64,000 bases of DNA from the NCBI GenBank assembly GCA_905221605.1, contig CAJNDS010000724.1, positions 600,001-664,000 on the forward strand, read 5' to 3'. The notes under the pieces were generated by a model, which saw only the letters and a list, made by a program, of their open reading frames with translations, had not been told where the DNA came from and ran no database searches. Each line of letters begins with the position of its first letter. Position 1 is the first letter of the stretch. This DNA comes from Symbiodinium natans. Lineage: Eukaryota > Sar > Dinophyceae > Suessiales > Symbiodiniaceae. Below are positions 56,159-64,000 of the stretch, one piece after another. The position numbers and the translations under genes are program-made.

Positions 56159-56382
56159 CCCCCCCCCCCCCCCGCGCACCCACCCTAACACGTTACTGAC
56201 GCCACGTTTCAACCCTGAGTAGAACCCCGAACCCATAAGGAATATCTAGGGCAAACAACCCAACCACCTTCTGCCCCTAACCTCTATAAATGAACCCTGG
56301 AAGCCCTCCAAACCCTGAACCCCAGTCGCCCTAAACCCTTAACGCTTAACCCTCAAAACCCTAAACTCTGAACGCCAGCTCT

Positions 56383-56448
56383 GAACACCAGGCTGCACCG
56401 CCCAACTTCTCCGATGGCGAGAGCAGCTGGATCTTGAGAAGCGTTTTT
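56383..56448 (+). CDS. Putative short exon
   Basis: Reads EHQAAPPNFSDGESSWILRS then V, after degenerate CCCTAAA repeats. Confidence 0.3.
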
Positions 56449-56912
56449 TTGTTTTCTTCTTTTTAGAAACCCTAAGCCGTAGACCCTAAACCCTAAACTC
56501 TAAACCGAGTTGTTGCATACCCGTACAAGCCCTATAAACCCTTTGAACATCTTTACGCCCTATGCCCTAAAAATGTGAAACCTGCAAACCCTTTATGCCC
56601 CATAGATCCCATAAGTCTATGCCCTGCAACTCTGAACCCTTAGCAGCCTTAAGCCCTAGCAATCTAGGACCCTAAACCCCTGAACCCGAAACTCTAGTAA
56701 CACTAGTAACCCATAAACCTCTAAAGCCCGGTAACTCTGGCAAACCCTAGTCCCTAGCAACCCTAGTGAGGAACCCTAAATCCTAAACCCTTACCCCTCA
56801 ACCCGAAATCCCAAACCCTAAGCCGCAAACCCTAAACCCTAAACCCCAAACCCTGAACCCTAAACCCTAAACCCTAAACCCCAACCCTGTACCCTGAACC
56901 CAAAACCCTCAG

Positions 56913-57011
56913 CTGCCGCCATATGAGGCAGTCACGAGGGTGAGGTTGGCCAGGACGAGCAGACCTGGAGAGCCGGGGCCCGAGCCTTCTGTGTTTTTGT
57001 TTAGGGTTTAG
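56913..57011 (+). CDS. Putative exon, product unknown
   Basis: Reads LPPYEAVTRVRLARTSRPGE then PGPEPSVF, into a TTTAGGG array. Confidence 0.35.
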   Translation: MPPYEAVTRVRLARTSRPGEPGPEPSVFLFRV

Positions 57012-57092
57012 GGTTTAGGGTTTAGGGTTTAGGGTTTAGGGTTTAGGGTTTAGGGTTTAGGGTGTAGGGTGTAGGGTGTAGGGTGTAGGGTT
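57000..57092 (+). repeat. TTTAGGG then TGTAGGG array
   Basis: Nine TTTAGGG units followed by four TGTAGGG variant units. Confidence 0.95.
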
Positions 57093-57417
57093 TGGCTAGG
57101 TTTCGGGCTTCTTTTTTGAGCGTCTGGGAGCCCGAAGCCCAAAAAGAACCAACACTTGGGGGCTTTGTCTTTCCGGTTCTTAGCAGGGAATGAGGGAATT
57201 GGGTACCGATACCGCCTATACATATGGGTAGTTTTCCAAGCTAGGATACCTTTTCGGGCCTTCGTTTAAGGGTGCCGTGCCGCATCTAGGACCACTAAGA
57301 AGGGACACTAGAGAACTACCCGTATTATACCCTTTCATAAATGACATAATTCCCTTGCTCCGTACTAGAACCCGTAACGGATAGAGGGTGTTCTGAGAAC
57401 ATCTCGAATGCTGCTCC

Positions 57418-57549
57418 TGCTGCTCCTGAAGCTTGATTGGTGCGCAACTTTCACTTCTTGGGCCTTCCATTCTATGACGGTGCCCTTTAAACAATGTCCT
57501 GAACCAGCTACTACCCTGAACCCTAACCCTAAACCCTAAACCCTAAACC
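57418..57549 (+). CDS. Putative ORF with hydrophobic start
   Basis: ATG 57418 reads MLLLLLLKLDWCATFTSWAF then HSMTVPFKQCPEPATT, ending in repeat-derived residues. A minus-strand frame covers the same stretch, so weak. Confidence 0.25.
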
Positions 57550-57794
57550 CTAAACCCTATTTGTTCAAAGGGTTTGAAGCACAACTCAGGCTGTGCATGT
57601 GCCCGGAACCCTTAAAACCCAATTAGGGGCAAAGCCCTGAGTCTTTTTTTCGATGTGCCGCTTTAGGCCAGATCCAAAGTCAGAAGCCTCCTCTGATCGG
57701 GCCCCGAACCTAAACCCTAAACCCTAAACCCTAAGGATGCACAAGGTTTGGGTTCATCTGTCTGAGAAATCACATCCTGGGGTCGGCCCTTGGG

Positions 57795-58156
57795 ACTTGT
57801 CCAAACCCTAAACCCTAACCCTAAACCACAAACTTGTCCAAACCCTAAACCTAAAACCCTAAACCCTAACCCTAAACCCTAAACCCTAAAAACCCTAAAC
57901 CCTAAACCCTAAACCTAAACCCTAAACCCTAAACCCTAAACCCTAACTACCTAAACCCTAAACCCTAAACCCTAAACCCTAAACCCTAAACCCTAAAAAA
58001 CCCTAACCCTAAAAACCCTAACCCTAAACCCTAACCCTAAACCCTAAACTCCTAAACCCTAAACCCTAAACCCTAAACCCTAAACCCTAAACCCTAAACC
58101 CTAAACCCTAAACCCTAAACCCTAAACCCTAAACCCTAAACCCTAAACCCTAAACC
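57795..58156 (-). repeat. Largest CCCTAAA array in the window, about 360 bp
   Basis: About 50 units; the first half has frameshifting variants (CCCTAACCCTAAA, CCCTAAAAACCC), the last 100 bp are perfect. Confidence 0.95.
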
Positions 58157-58161
58157 CAAGC

Positions 58162-58262
58162 CCTGACTCAGGCGAGGACAGCAGCCACAGGGAGCGGCAC
58201 GACAGCTCCAGCACGCGCTGGTGTGGGGACCTCATGGGAGCTTCGTGCCTGGGGCTCTTAGG
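58162..58262 (+). CDS. Putative exon between two opposite arrays
   Basis: Reads PDSGEDSSHRERHDSSSTRW then CGDLMGASCLGL. CCCTAAA array upstream, TTTAGGG array downstream. Confidence 0.4.
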
Positions 58263-58347
58263 GTTTAGGGTTTAGGGTTTAGGTTTAGGGTTTAGGGTTT
58301 AGGGTTTAGGGTTTAGGGTTTAGGGTTTAGGGTTTAGGGTTTAGGGT
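58258..58347 (+). repeat. TTTAGGG array, 12 units
   Basis: Near-perfect, one unit lacking GGG. Confidence 0.95.
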
Positions 58348-58663
58348 TCAAGCTGGGGTGGGGGTGGGGGAGACTCCCCAAAGCCCGAGCTCCAAGCCCC
58401 CAAGCCCTAATTAAGAGCCATTGACCCGTAGTAAGCCCAAGCGCAGCAAAGCCTTGATAAGCTCTGAGCTTACTGCCCCCTTACACCCCCATCCGTTACA
58501 GACTTCTCTGGGTAGCAGGAAGTACTTCCAAACCCTACACAAGCCCTGCGCCCGAAGCCCGAAGCCTTAGCTACCAAAGCCCTAGCCGCACACAGAACTT
58601 TAGAACCCCTTAACCCTCAACCCTAAAGCCCTGTACTCTCCGATTCGAAAAAAGACGGGTGCA

Positions 58664-58802
58664 GGGTTTTAGGGTTTTAGGGTTTTAGGGTTTTAGGGTT
58701 TTAGGGTTTTAGGGTTTTAGGGTTTTAGGGTTTTAGGGTTTTAGGGTTTTAGGGTTTTAGGGTTTTAGGGTTTTAGGGTTTTAGGGTTTTAGGGTTTTAG
58801 GG
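58664..58802 (+). repeat. TTTTAGGG octamer array, 17 units
   Basis: All units carry the extra T; no heptamer is mixed in. Confidence 0.95.
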
Positions 58803-58852
58803 CAGCCGCACAAGACATCCGTCTTAGGCATCGCCTCAAAGACCCCCGAACC
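58802..58852 (+). CDS. Putative micro-exon
   Basis: Reads AAAQDIRLRHRLKDPRT between the octamer array and CCCTAAA repeats. Confidence 0.25.
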
Positions 58853-59215
58853 CTAAACCCTAAACCCTAAACCCAAACCCTAAACGGAAGTGAATCTGGA
58901 GCTGGAACATAGTAGAAGCCGTACCAAGGAACCCTCGACGAAAAATAGCCCCCCCCCCCCCCCCCCCCGCAAGAGGTGCGTTGACATAACCAGCTCAACC
59001 CTATAAACCCTAGGAACCCTATAAACCCATAAACCCTATAAACCGTACAAACCCTACAAGCTCACAGGCCTCGCATTCCATCACATCTGGTAGCCCTGCC
59101 CAAGGAACTCAACATCTAGGGCCCGGAGAATTGATGCCCTTGCGGTTCAGGGTTTAGGGTTTGTTGGGCTTGGGGTTTGGGGTTTAGGGTTTAGGGTTTA
59201 GGGTTTAGGGTTTAG

Positions 59216-59425
59216 TGGTTACCCAACCTCTGTTTCCAAGCCACGAGAACCCCTCGGTCGGGACCCCAGCGGTCTGATACACCCGTCCATGAATCCAGAC
59301 CCAGGAAACCGTACTCTGATGAGTCTTTGTGCGGGGTCTTCGTGTTTTTTCGTCCACATCCTCTTCACACCTTGAAAATTTGAAACGACCGTTAGATCCC
59401 TGAGCAAGAAATCCGGAATTCAAGT
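59216..59425 (-). other. Unique 210-bp segment, coding status unclear
   Basis: Free of repeats. The minus strand is open over 72 codons (QGSNGRFKFSRCEEDVDEKT; VSWVWIHGRVYQTAGVPTEG), the plus strand also for about 50 (PREPLGRDPSGLIHPSMNPD). Neither is recognised. Confidence 0.3.
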
Positions 59426-59517
59426 TTTAGGCAGCAACCGCCATCCGAAATCCATCACACCTAGAGACCCTGCCTTTAATTGTCTTGGTCTAACTGCACC
59501 CCTGAAATCATGAATGC

Positions 59518-59640
59518 AGGAGGTTCATGGGCACTTCTAACCCCGGGTACAAGTCCACTTCTAGCCTGCTTTAAGAAACTTAGCGGACTTATGAGCACAG
59601 TTATAATTCGGGTTCTAAGTACCCATGAACCTCCAAGTAG
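59518..59640. mobile_element. FB1 foldback element, well preserved
   Basis: GGAGGTTCATGGGCACTTCT and AAGTACCCATGAACCTCC are inverted ends about 120 bp apart. Confidence 0.85.
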
Positions 59641-59656
59641 GGCTCAAGTGGGTGCA

Positions 59657-59735
59657 CCCTAAACCCTAAACCCTAAACCCTAAACCCTAAACCCTAAACC
59701 CTAAACCCTAAACCCCAAACCCCAAACCCCAAACC
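59657..59735 (-). repeat. CCCTAAA then CCCCAAA array
   Basis: Eight CCCTAAA units followed by three CCCCAAA units. Confidence 0.9.
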
Positions 59736-59748
59736 CAAAAACTCATGA

Positions 59749-59844
59749 AGTGAGTACGCGAGACACCATGAGGTCCCGCGCCAAAGCAAGCGCAGAGCTG
59801 TGCTGAGCTCATTGCCATGCAAGGCTGGCGCTCCGGGGACTTAA
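59749..59844 (+). CDS. Putative exon, basic
   Basis: Reads SEYARHHEVPRQSKRRAVLS then SLPCKAGAPGT and TAA. Confidence 0.35.
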   Translation, partial: SEYARHHEVPRQSKRRAVLSSLPCKAGAPGT

Positions 59845-59889
59845 GCTCTTTTGAGGGTTTAGGGTTTAGGGTGTAAGGTTTAGGGTTTA

Positions 59890-60240
59890 GAGTTTAGGGC
59901 CTTTAGGGGCGTTTGGGGTTTAGGGCCTTTAGGGTTTATGGCCTTGAGGGTTAAGGGCCTTGACGGTTAGGGCCTTAAGGGTTTGCAAGGGCCTGTCGGG
60001 TTTAGGCCTTGAGGGTTAAGGGCCTTGACGGTTAGGGCCTTTAGGGTTTATAAGGGCCTGTAGGGTTTAGGGCTTTTAGGGTTTACGGTCTATGGCTAAA
60101 GTTTAGGGCCTTTGGGGCCTTTAGGAGCGTTTGGGGATTAGGGCTCAGGGGTTAAGTGTCGGCTCAAGGCATGCTTAAAGGGCTTAAAGGGCTTCAAGGG
60201 CTTAAAGGGCTTACAGGGCTTAAAGGGCTTCAAGGGTTTG
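59890..60240 (+). repeat. Complex tandem repeat derived from GGGCCTT / TTTAGGG units
   Basis: A block GCCTTGAGGGTTAAGGGCC plus TTGACGGTTAGGGCC is duplicated at about 59941 and 60008; 60171-60240 is a ten-base AAGGGCTTAA/CAAGGGCTTA repeat. Confidence 0.85.
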
Positions 60241-60292
60241 GTTTTAGGGTTTAGGGAGGGCTTTAAGGGTCCGGGGGTGGGGTTTTCAAGGG

Positions 60293-60358
60293 ACTGTGAT
60301 GCAAATTCGTGGCGTGCAGGTCCCCCTGAACCGAGGGTGTCCAAGAGCGCATGGATGA
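60293..60358 (+). CDS. Putative short exon
   Basis: Reads TVMQIRGVQVPLNRGCPRAH then G, TGA. Confidence 0.3.
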   Translation, partial: TVMQIRGVQVPLNRGCPRAHG

Positions 60359-60477
60359 CTCGCCCCTAGAAGGTTTAGTCCTGGTTGCTGATGATTTTGA
60401 AGGTTAGTCCTGATTGTTGATAGTTCGGGAAGTCGGGCTCCTGTGGATCTTTCGGAATTCTACACTACAAAAAACGT

Positions 60478-60598
60478 GTGTACATAAACATATACATATA
60501 TATATATATACATGTCAATGTGTATATCTGTATATATATATATATGTGTGTGTTTTTTATTTTTGTATTTATGTACATATATACATATATAGGAGGTG
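60478..60598. repeat. TA/TG microsatellite
   Basis: ACATATATATATATACATG and TGTATATATATATATGTGTG tracts. Confidence 0.85.
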
Positions 60599-60686
60599 TA
60601 GAAGGCACGGAATTCTCTGCGCCCTACTAAGAGCTATCGGGTAGACCTACGCGCCAAACTCTCAAATCCGCATCATCTCTCGTCAG

Positions 60687-60767
60687 GTGAATGCACGGAA
60701 GCGGCTGGGCTGCGCTTTGGGACTGTTCTCAATTTTCCCCTTCTTTTCCTACATGCTTGCCCTGAAA
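60687..60767 (+). CDS. Putative exon, membrane helix
   Basis: After CATCTCTCGTCAG the frame reads VNARKRLGCALGLFSIFPFF then SYMLAL. One hydrophobic helix. Confidence 0.45.
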
Positions 60768-60889
60768 CCTAAAACCCAAAACCTAAAACCTAAACCTAAA
60801 CCCTAAACCCTACCTACCGGCACCCTAAACCCTAACTAAACCCTAACCCCTAAACCCCTTTCTAGGGGTTTAAAGCACCACTGAGGAGA

Positions 60890-60957
60890 TGATCAGCTGG
60901 ATCTTCCCATCTTCCGGAGGACTGAAGGATGACTTGAAAGGAACCTCCAGCCTAAGT
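60890..60957 (+). CDS. Putative short exon
   Basis: Reads TEEMISWIFPSSGGLKDDLK then GTSS. Confidence 0.35.
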
Positions 60958-60975
60958 CCTGAACCCCAAACTCTT

Positions 60976-61110
60976 TCGGTTTGGGGTTTAGGGTAGGGTT
61001 TAGGGTTTAGGGTTTAGGGTTTAGGGTTTAGGGTTTAGGGTTTAGGGTTTAGGGTTTAATGTTTAGGGTTCAGGGTTCAGGGTTCAGGGTTTAGGGTTTA
61101 GGGCTTAGAA
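60976..61110 (+). repeat. TTTAGGG array
   Basis: About 18 units, with GTTCAGG variants grouped at 61066-61090. Confidence 0.9.
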
Positions 61111-61193
61111 ACTCGTAAAAAAGTTTAGGGCTTAGAGTTTAGGGATAGTAGTCCCTAAACCCTGAAGCCCAAAACTGTTTGCACTTAGCCGCT

Positions 61194-61349
61194 ATGAGCC
61201 AAGAGCCTCGGGCTTTGGTTTCTGGGACGCTTGTAGGGCTCGTTGGTGCAGCGATTTGGCGCGCGGGTGTTAGGGCGGTTGGCGCAGAGCTGGTCGTTCA
61301 AAAGGCTAAAAGGAGTCAGGTCCTCCCTCTTGTGAACCCTAAACCCTAA
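61194..61349 (+). CDS. Putative ORF or first exon from ATG 61194
   Basis: Reads MSQEPRALVSGTLVGLVGAA, IWRAGVRAVGAELVVQKAKR and SQVLPLV, then repeat-derived residues. A weak membrane helix near the start. Confidence 0.4.
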   Translation: MSQEPRALVSGTLVGLVGAAIWRAGVRAVGAELVVQKAKRSQVLPLVNPKP

Positions 61350-61794
61350 ACCCTGGACCCTGAACCCTAAACCCTAAACCCTAAACCCTAAACCCTAAAC
61401 CCTAAACTCCCGAAGCCCGAAGAAACTCAACCCTTTTAAAGCGGACTTCCTTGGGGGCCCTGACTCCCAAGTTCCCTGCTGAGTACCTGGGGTGTAGGGT
61501 TTAGGGTTTAGGGTTTAGGGTTTAGGGTTTAGGGTTTAGGGCTTAGGGTTCTGCACCGCGAACCCTGGAAACCCTAAACCCTTAACGCGATGAACTCCAA
61601 AGCCTGAAGCCCGGAACCCGAAACCCCTTTCAACCTCAAAACCTGAACTCTAAACCGTGTATGCTCTCTGTATGTATATGTATATATCTATATAGACACC
61701 CTAAGCCCTAAACCCTCAAACCCTCAAACCCGAAACCGTAAACCCTAAAACTCTAAACCCTAAGCCCGGCGATAGATAGACAGCAGGGCCCGAG

Positions 61795-61880
61795 ACATCG
61801 GATGGGAGGAGCAGGGTGTGAAGGGGCTGCTGGGGAACCCTGAGCCCCCTGGTCTGGGATTCGCAGGTCTTTCAACGGGT
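61795..61880 (+). CDS. Putative exon
   Basis: Reads RARDIGWEEQGVKGLLGNPE then PPGLGFAGLSTG and runs into the TTTATAGGG array. Confidence 0.35.
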
Positions 61881-61886
61881 TTAGGG

Positions 61887-62031
61887 TTTATAGGGTTTAT
61901 AGGGTTTATAGGGTTTATAGGGTTTATAGGGTTTATAGGGTTTATCGGGTTTATAGGGTTTATAGGGTTTATAGGGTTTATAGGGTTTATAGGGTTTATA
62001 GGGTTTATAGGGTTTATAGGGTTTATAGGGT
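61887..62031 (+). repeat. TTTATAGGG nonamer array, 16 units
   Basis: Uniform except for one TTTATCGGG. Reads as a (Gly-Phe-Ile)n frame because the unit is 9 bp. Confidence 0.95.
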
Positions 62032-62039
62032 TGAGGGTT

Positions 62040-62640
62040 TAGGTTGCATGATAAGCCCGGTACCCTGAAACCTCAATCCCCCTAAACCCTAAACCCTAAA
62101 CCCTGAACCCTATACCCTATACCCTTAAACCCTCAATCCCATGACAATGTGCCCTCAAGCCCAAAACCGTGTACCCTTGAAAGCCTCACCCCCTAGACCT
62201 TCAAACCCTTAAACTTACCCGTAAACCTCAAACCCTAGACTCATTCCCTGTACCTGAGCTTGGGATTCTGTTAAGGCCCGCCCCCCGGCCTCCAAGAAAG
62301 ACGAGAGCTAAACCCCAAACCCGAAGCCCTAAAGCCTAAACATTTAGAGTCTAGGGTTTCGGGCGTATTTTATAGACCACAATTAAATAAACAATTATTA
62401 AGAGACATTTATGATTTTAATGATATAGAAAGACTGAAACCCCTCAACCCTCAACCCTAAACCCGAAACCCTGAGCCCTAAACCCCAACGCTGAACCCTT
62501 GCCTTGGGGACCAAATGAACCCTGAAATTGGGGTCATATACCCAATACTACTAGAATCCCTATTAAGGTATATGAACCATAAACCCTCTAAACCCTAAAC
62601 CCTAAACCCTAAACCCTAAACCCTAAACCCTAAACCCTTT
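62040..62640. other. Degenerate telomere-like DNA, no gene seen
   Basis: CCCTAAA arrays at 62080-62130 and 62585-62637, scattered single units, and an AT-rich piece at 62370-62425. Confidence 0.7.
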
Positions 62641-62680
62641 CAGGGTTCATGTCGTCCCCAACCCTTAAAGCCTAGCTCAC

Positions 62681-62743
62681 AGGATCCTCATCATCCACAC
62701 CCCTGCGGCCGCTGGCGCTGCGCGTCGGCCCAGTGGGTTTTGA
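62681..62743 (+). CDS. Putative short exon
   Basis: After CTAGCTCACAG the frame reads ILIIHTPAAAGAARRPSGF, TGA. Confidence 0.3.
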   Translation, partial: RILIIHTPAAAGAARRPSGF

Positions 62744-62822
62744 GGTTTAGGGTTTTTAGGTTTAGGGTTTAGGGTTTAGGGTTTAGGGTTTAGGGTTTAG
62801 GGTTTAGGGTTTAGGGTTAGGG
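62742..62822 (+). repeat. TTTAGGG array
   Basis: Ten units, near-perfect. Confidence 0.9.
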
Positions 62823-62865
62823 CTTCTCGTCCCTGAAGCCCAGAAGCCCTATATTGGGTATTTCC

Positions 62866-63060
62866 AAAATAGGGGGTACCCTTAATATACCCTAAAATAT
62901 ATAAACCTTTGCTCTAGGAACCCAACAGGGGTAAAGTCCCTGAAGCCCTGAAAACCCTATATGGGGGGTTTCCGAAAATAAGGGACCCCCAAGTAGTAGC
63001 ATTCCCGTCTAATGGGGACCCTCAGTACGGTACCCCGAATTTCGAAACCCCCATATGCGC
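62866..63060. mobile_element. MF-type miniature elements, two degraded copies
   Basis: TTTCCAAAATAGGGGGTACCC at 62866 and TTTCCGAAAATAAGGGACCC at 62969, with GGTACCCCGAATTTCGAAACC as the inverted end. Confidence 0.5.
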
Positions 63061-63121
63061 TCGGCATTTCAGCGCTCCCCCTCGCCTTTTCCAGGTTTTA
63101 TGCGTTCAGGGGTTCATGGTG

Positions 63122-63215
63122 AGGGTTTAGGGTTTAGGGTTTAGGGTTTAGGGTTTAGGGTGTAGGGTGTAGGGTGTAGGGTTCAGGGTTCAGGGTTCAG
63201 GGTTCAGGGGTTCAT
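63122..63215 (+). repeat. TTTAGGG, TGTAGGG and TTCAGGG sub-blocks
   Basis: Three successive variant blocks (six, three and four units) in one array. Confidence 0.9.
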
Positions 63216-63321
63216 GTTGAGGGTTTAGGTTTTCGGGTTTGGCGTGGGGGAGCGGGAGGGGGGGAGGGGCGATGTGATGGGGGGGGGGGGGGGTTATCAT
63301 GGGGCGGGCCTCCCTTATTAG

Positions 63322-63455
63322 GGGCCCCTGCCTTCCTTGCACCCTGGCCTGTGTGCCGGTTGTTCTGGGCCTTTCTGCCCTTCTGCCTGTGGCTTTTTTG
63401 TGAACCTGAACCAGGCTGGCGACCACCGTGACGGAATGAAGAAGTTGTATGGAAA
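63322..63455 (+). CDS. Putative exon, Cys-rich
   Basis: Reads GPLPSLHPGLCAGCSGPFCP, SACGFFVNLNQAGDHRDGMK and KLYGK, ending AAA|GTAAGC, a good donor. C-x2-C...C...C could bind zinc, but the spacing fits no family I know. Confidence 0.4.
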
Positions 63456-63542
63456 GTAAGCAGCTGGCTTGAGTTTAGGCTTAAACCCCAAAAGGAATAG
63501 GTTTGGGTGGCGTGGGGTGGGAGAAATGTTAGATGGCCTTCC

Positions 63543-63650
63543 ACAATCGGGCCAAAGCTGCTCTTCGCGCCTCACGAAGCTTTCGAGCTTGTTCCAAGAC
63601 CTAACCTTCACAGCATCTACGCCCTCTCACAGCAAACCCGAGACCCTTGA
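63543..63650 (+). CDS. Putative exon
   Basis: Reads TIGPKLLFAPHEAFELVPRP, NLHSIYALSQQTRDP and TGA. Confidence 0.4.
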   Translation, partial: TIGPKLLFAPHEAFELVPRPNLHSIYALSQQTRDP

Positions 63651-63690
63651 CCCCAAAACCCTAAACCCTAAACTAAACCCTAGACCCCAG

Positions 63691-63790
63691 GTGTTTGTGT
63701 GTGTAGGTTCCTTAGGGTCCCTGGGCCGAGGTGGAAGCGGCAGCGGGTCCTCGCCATCTCCCTCTGGAGGCTGCGGGGTCCAGATTCAAA
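63691..63790 (+). CDS. Putative exon, Gly/Ser-rich
   Basis: After GACCCCAG the frame reads VFVCVGSLGSLGRGGSGSGS then SPSPSGGCGVQIQ, into a TTTAGGG array. Confidence 0.35.
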
Positions 63791-63832
63791 GGGTTTAGGG
63801 TTTAGGGTTTAGGGTTATAGCGTTTAGGGTGT

Positions 63833-63872
63833 AGGGTTTTTAGGGTTTTTAGGGTTTTTAGGGTTTTTAGGG
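63833..63872 (+). repeat. TTTTTAGGG nonamer block
   Basis: Four consecutive units with two extra T, a variant not seen elsewhere in the window. Confidence 0.9.
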
Positions 63873-64000
63873 TTTAGGTCTTTTTTCAAATGTTTCTAAG
63901 GGGTTTGGAGTTCGGGTTTTCGGGTTTGGGGCTTAGGGTTGGGTTTAGGGTTTAGGGTTTACTTACTTATGCAACAGTTGAACTTAGAACTTTTTGCTTT

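Noticed and set aside
61818-62042. (Gly-Phe-Ile)n protein
   Set aside because: Nonamer TTTATAGGG array; a real exon may end at about 61,880, but the repeat itself is not called coding.

Overview
The window looks like nuclear DNA of a dinoflagellate, most likely a symbiodiniacean or relative. Evidence: the TTTAGGG telomere-type heptamer is scattered everywhere, nearly all coding-like sequence lies on the + strand, exons are short with high GC at third codon positions, some introns appear to start with GC or GA instead of GT, and two regions match protein families known to be large in dinoflagellates (RCC1-type DGQLVCFG repeats, and a multi-pass protein with SHSW and LWCNLELA motifs). There are no operons, ribosome-binding sites, tRNA or rRNA genes. 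Species cannot be fixed from the sequence alone. Layout: from 1 to about 42 kb and again from 54 to 64 kb the DNA is a mosaic of (1) telomere-like arrays in both orientations, (2) about a dozen families of short inverted-repeat elements of roughly 80-180 bp, and (3) short coding-like islands of about 50-400 bp, often bounded by credible splice sites. I read the islands as exons of several + strand genes whose introns are filled with telomere-like repeats and miniature elements. Recognisable among them are a decayed reverse transcriptase (7.85-8.11 kb), an RCC1-repeat pseudogene (17.6-18.6 kb), a TIR-like multi-exon membrane protein gene (21.8-28.8 kb), ankyrin-like half repeats (31.4 and 55.6 kb) and a possible ADP-ribosyltransferase (36.6-37.0 kb). 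Most other islands are not recognised. The stretch 42.0-53.8 kb is different: almost free of telomere-like repeats, GC-rich and clearly coding. It holds three + strand genes in tandem: a multi-exon protein with a 23-residue repeat, an OTU-protease-like motif, an AT-hook-like motif and a zinc finger; an intronless 369-residue protein that resembles the helical domain of 5-hydroxymethyluracil DNA kinases and alpha-glutamyl/putrescinyl-thymine pyrophosphorylases; and a multi-exon gene with a P-element/THAP9-like DDE transposase core. Dinoflagellate DNA is known to contain 5-hydroxymethyluracil, so a modified-thymine-related enzyme beside a transposase is the most interesting assembly here. Several introns of the two multi-exon genes share one short sequence block (IE2), as expected of intron-generating elements, and an unrelated 113-bp element (IE1) occurs four times with clean 4-bp target duplications. 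All functional calls rest on motif reading by eye; intron phases were checked by hand only where stated.
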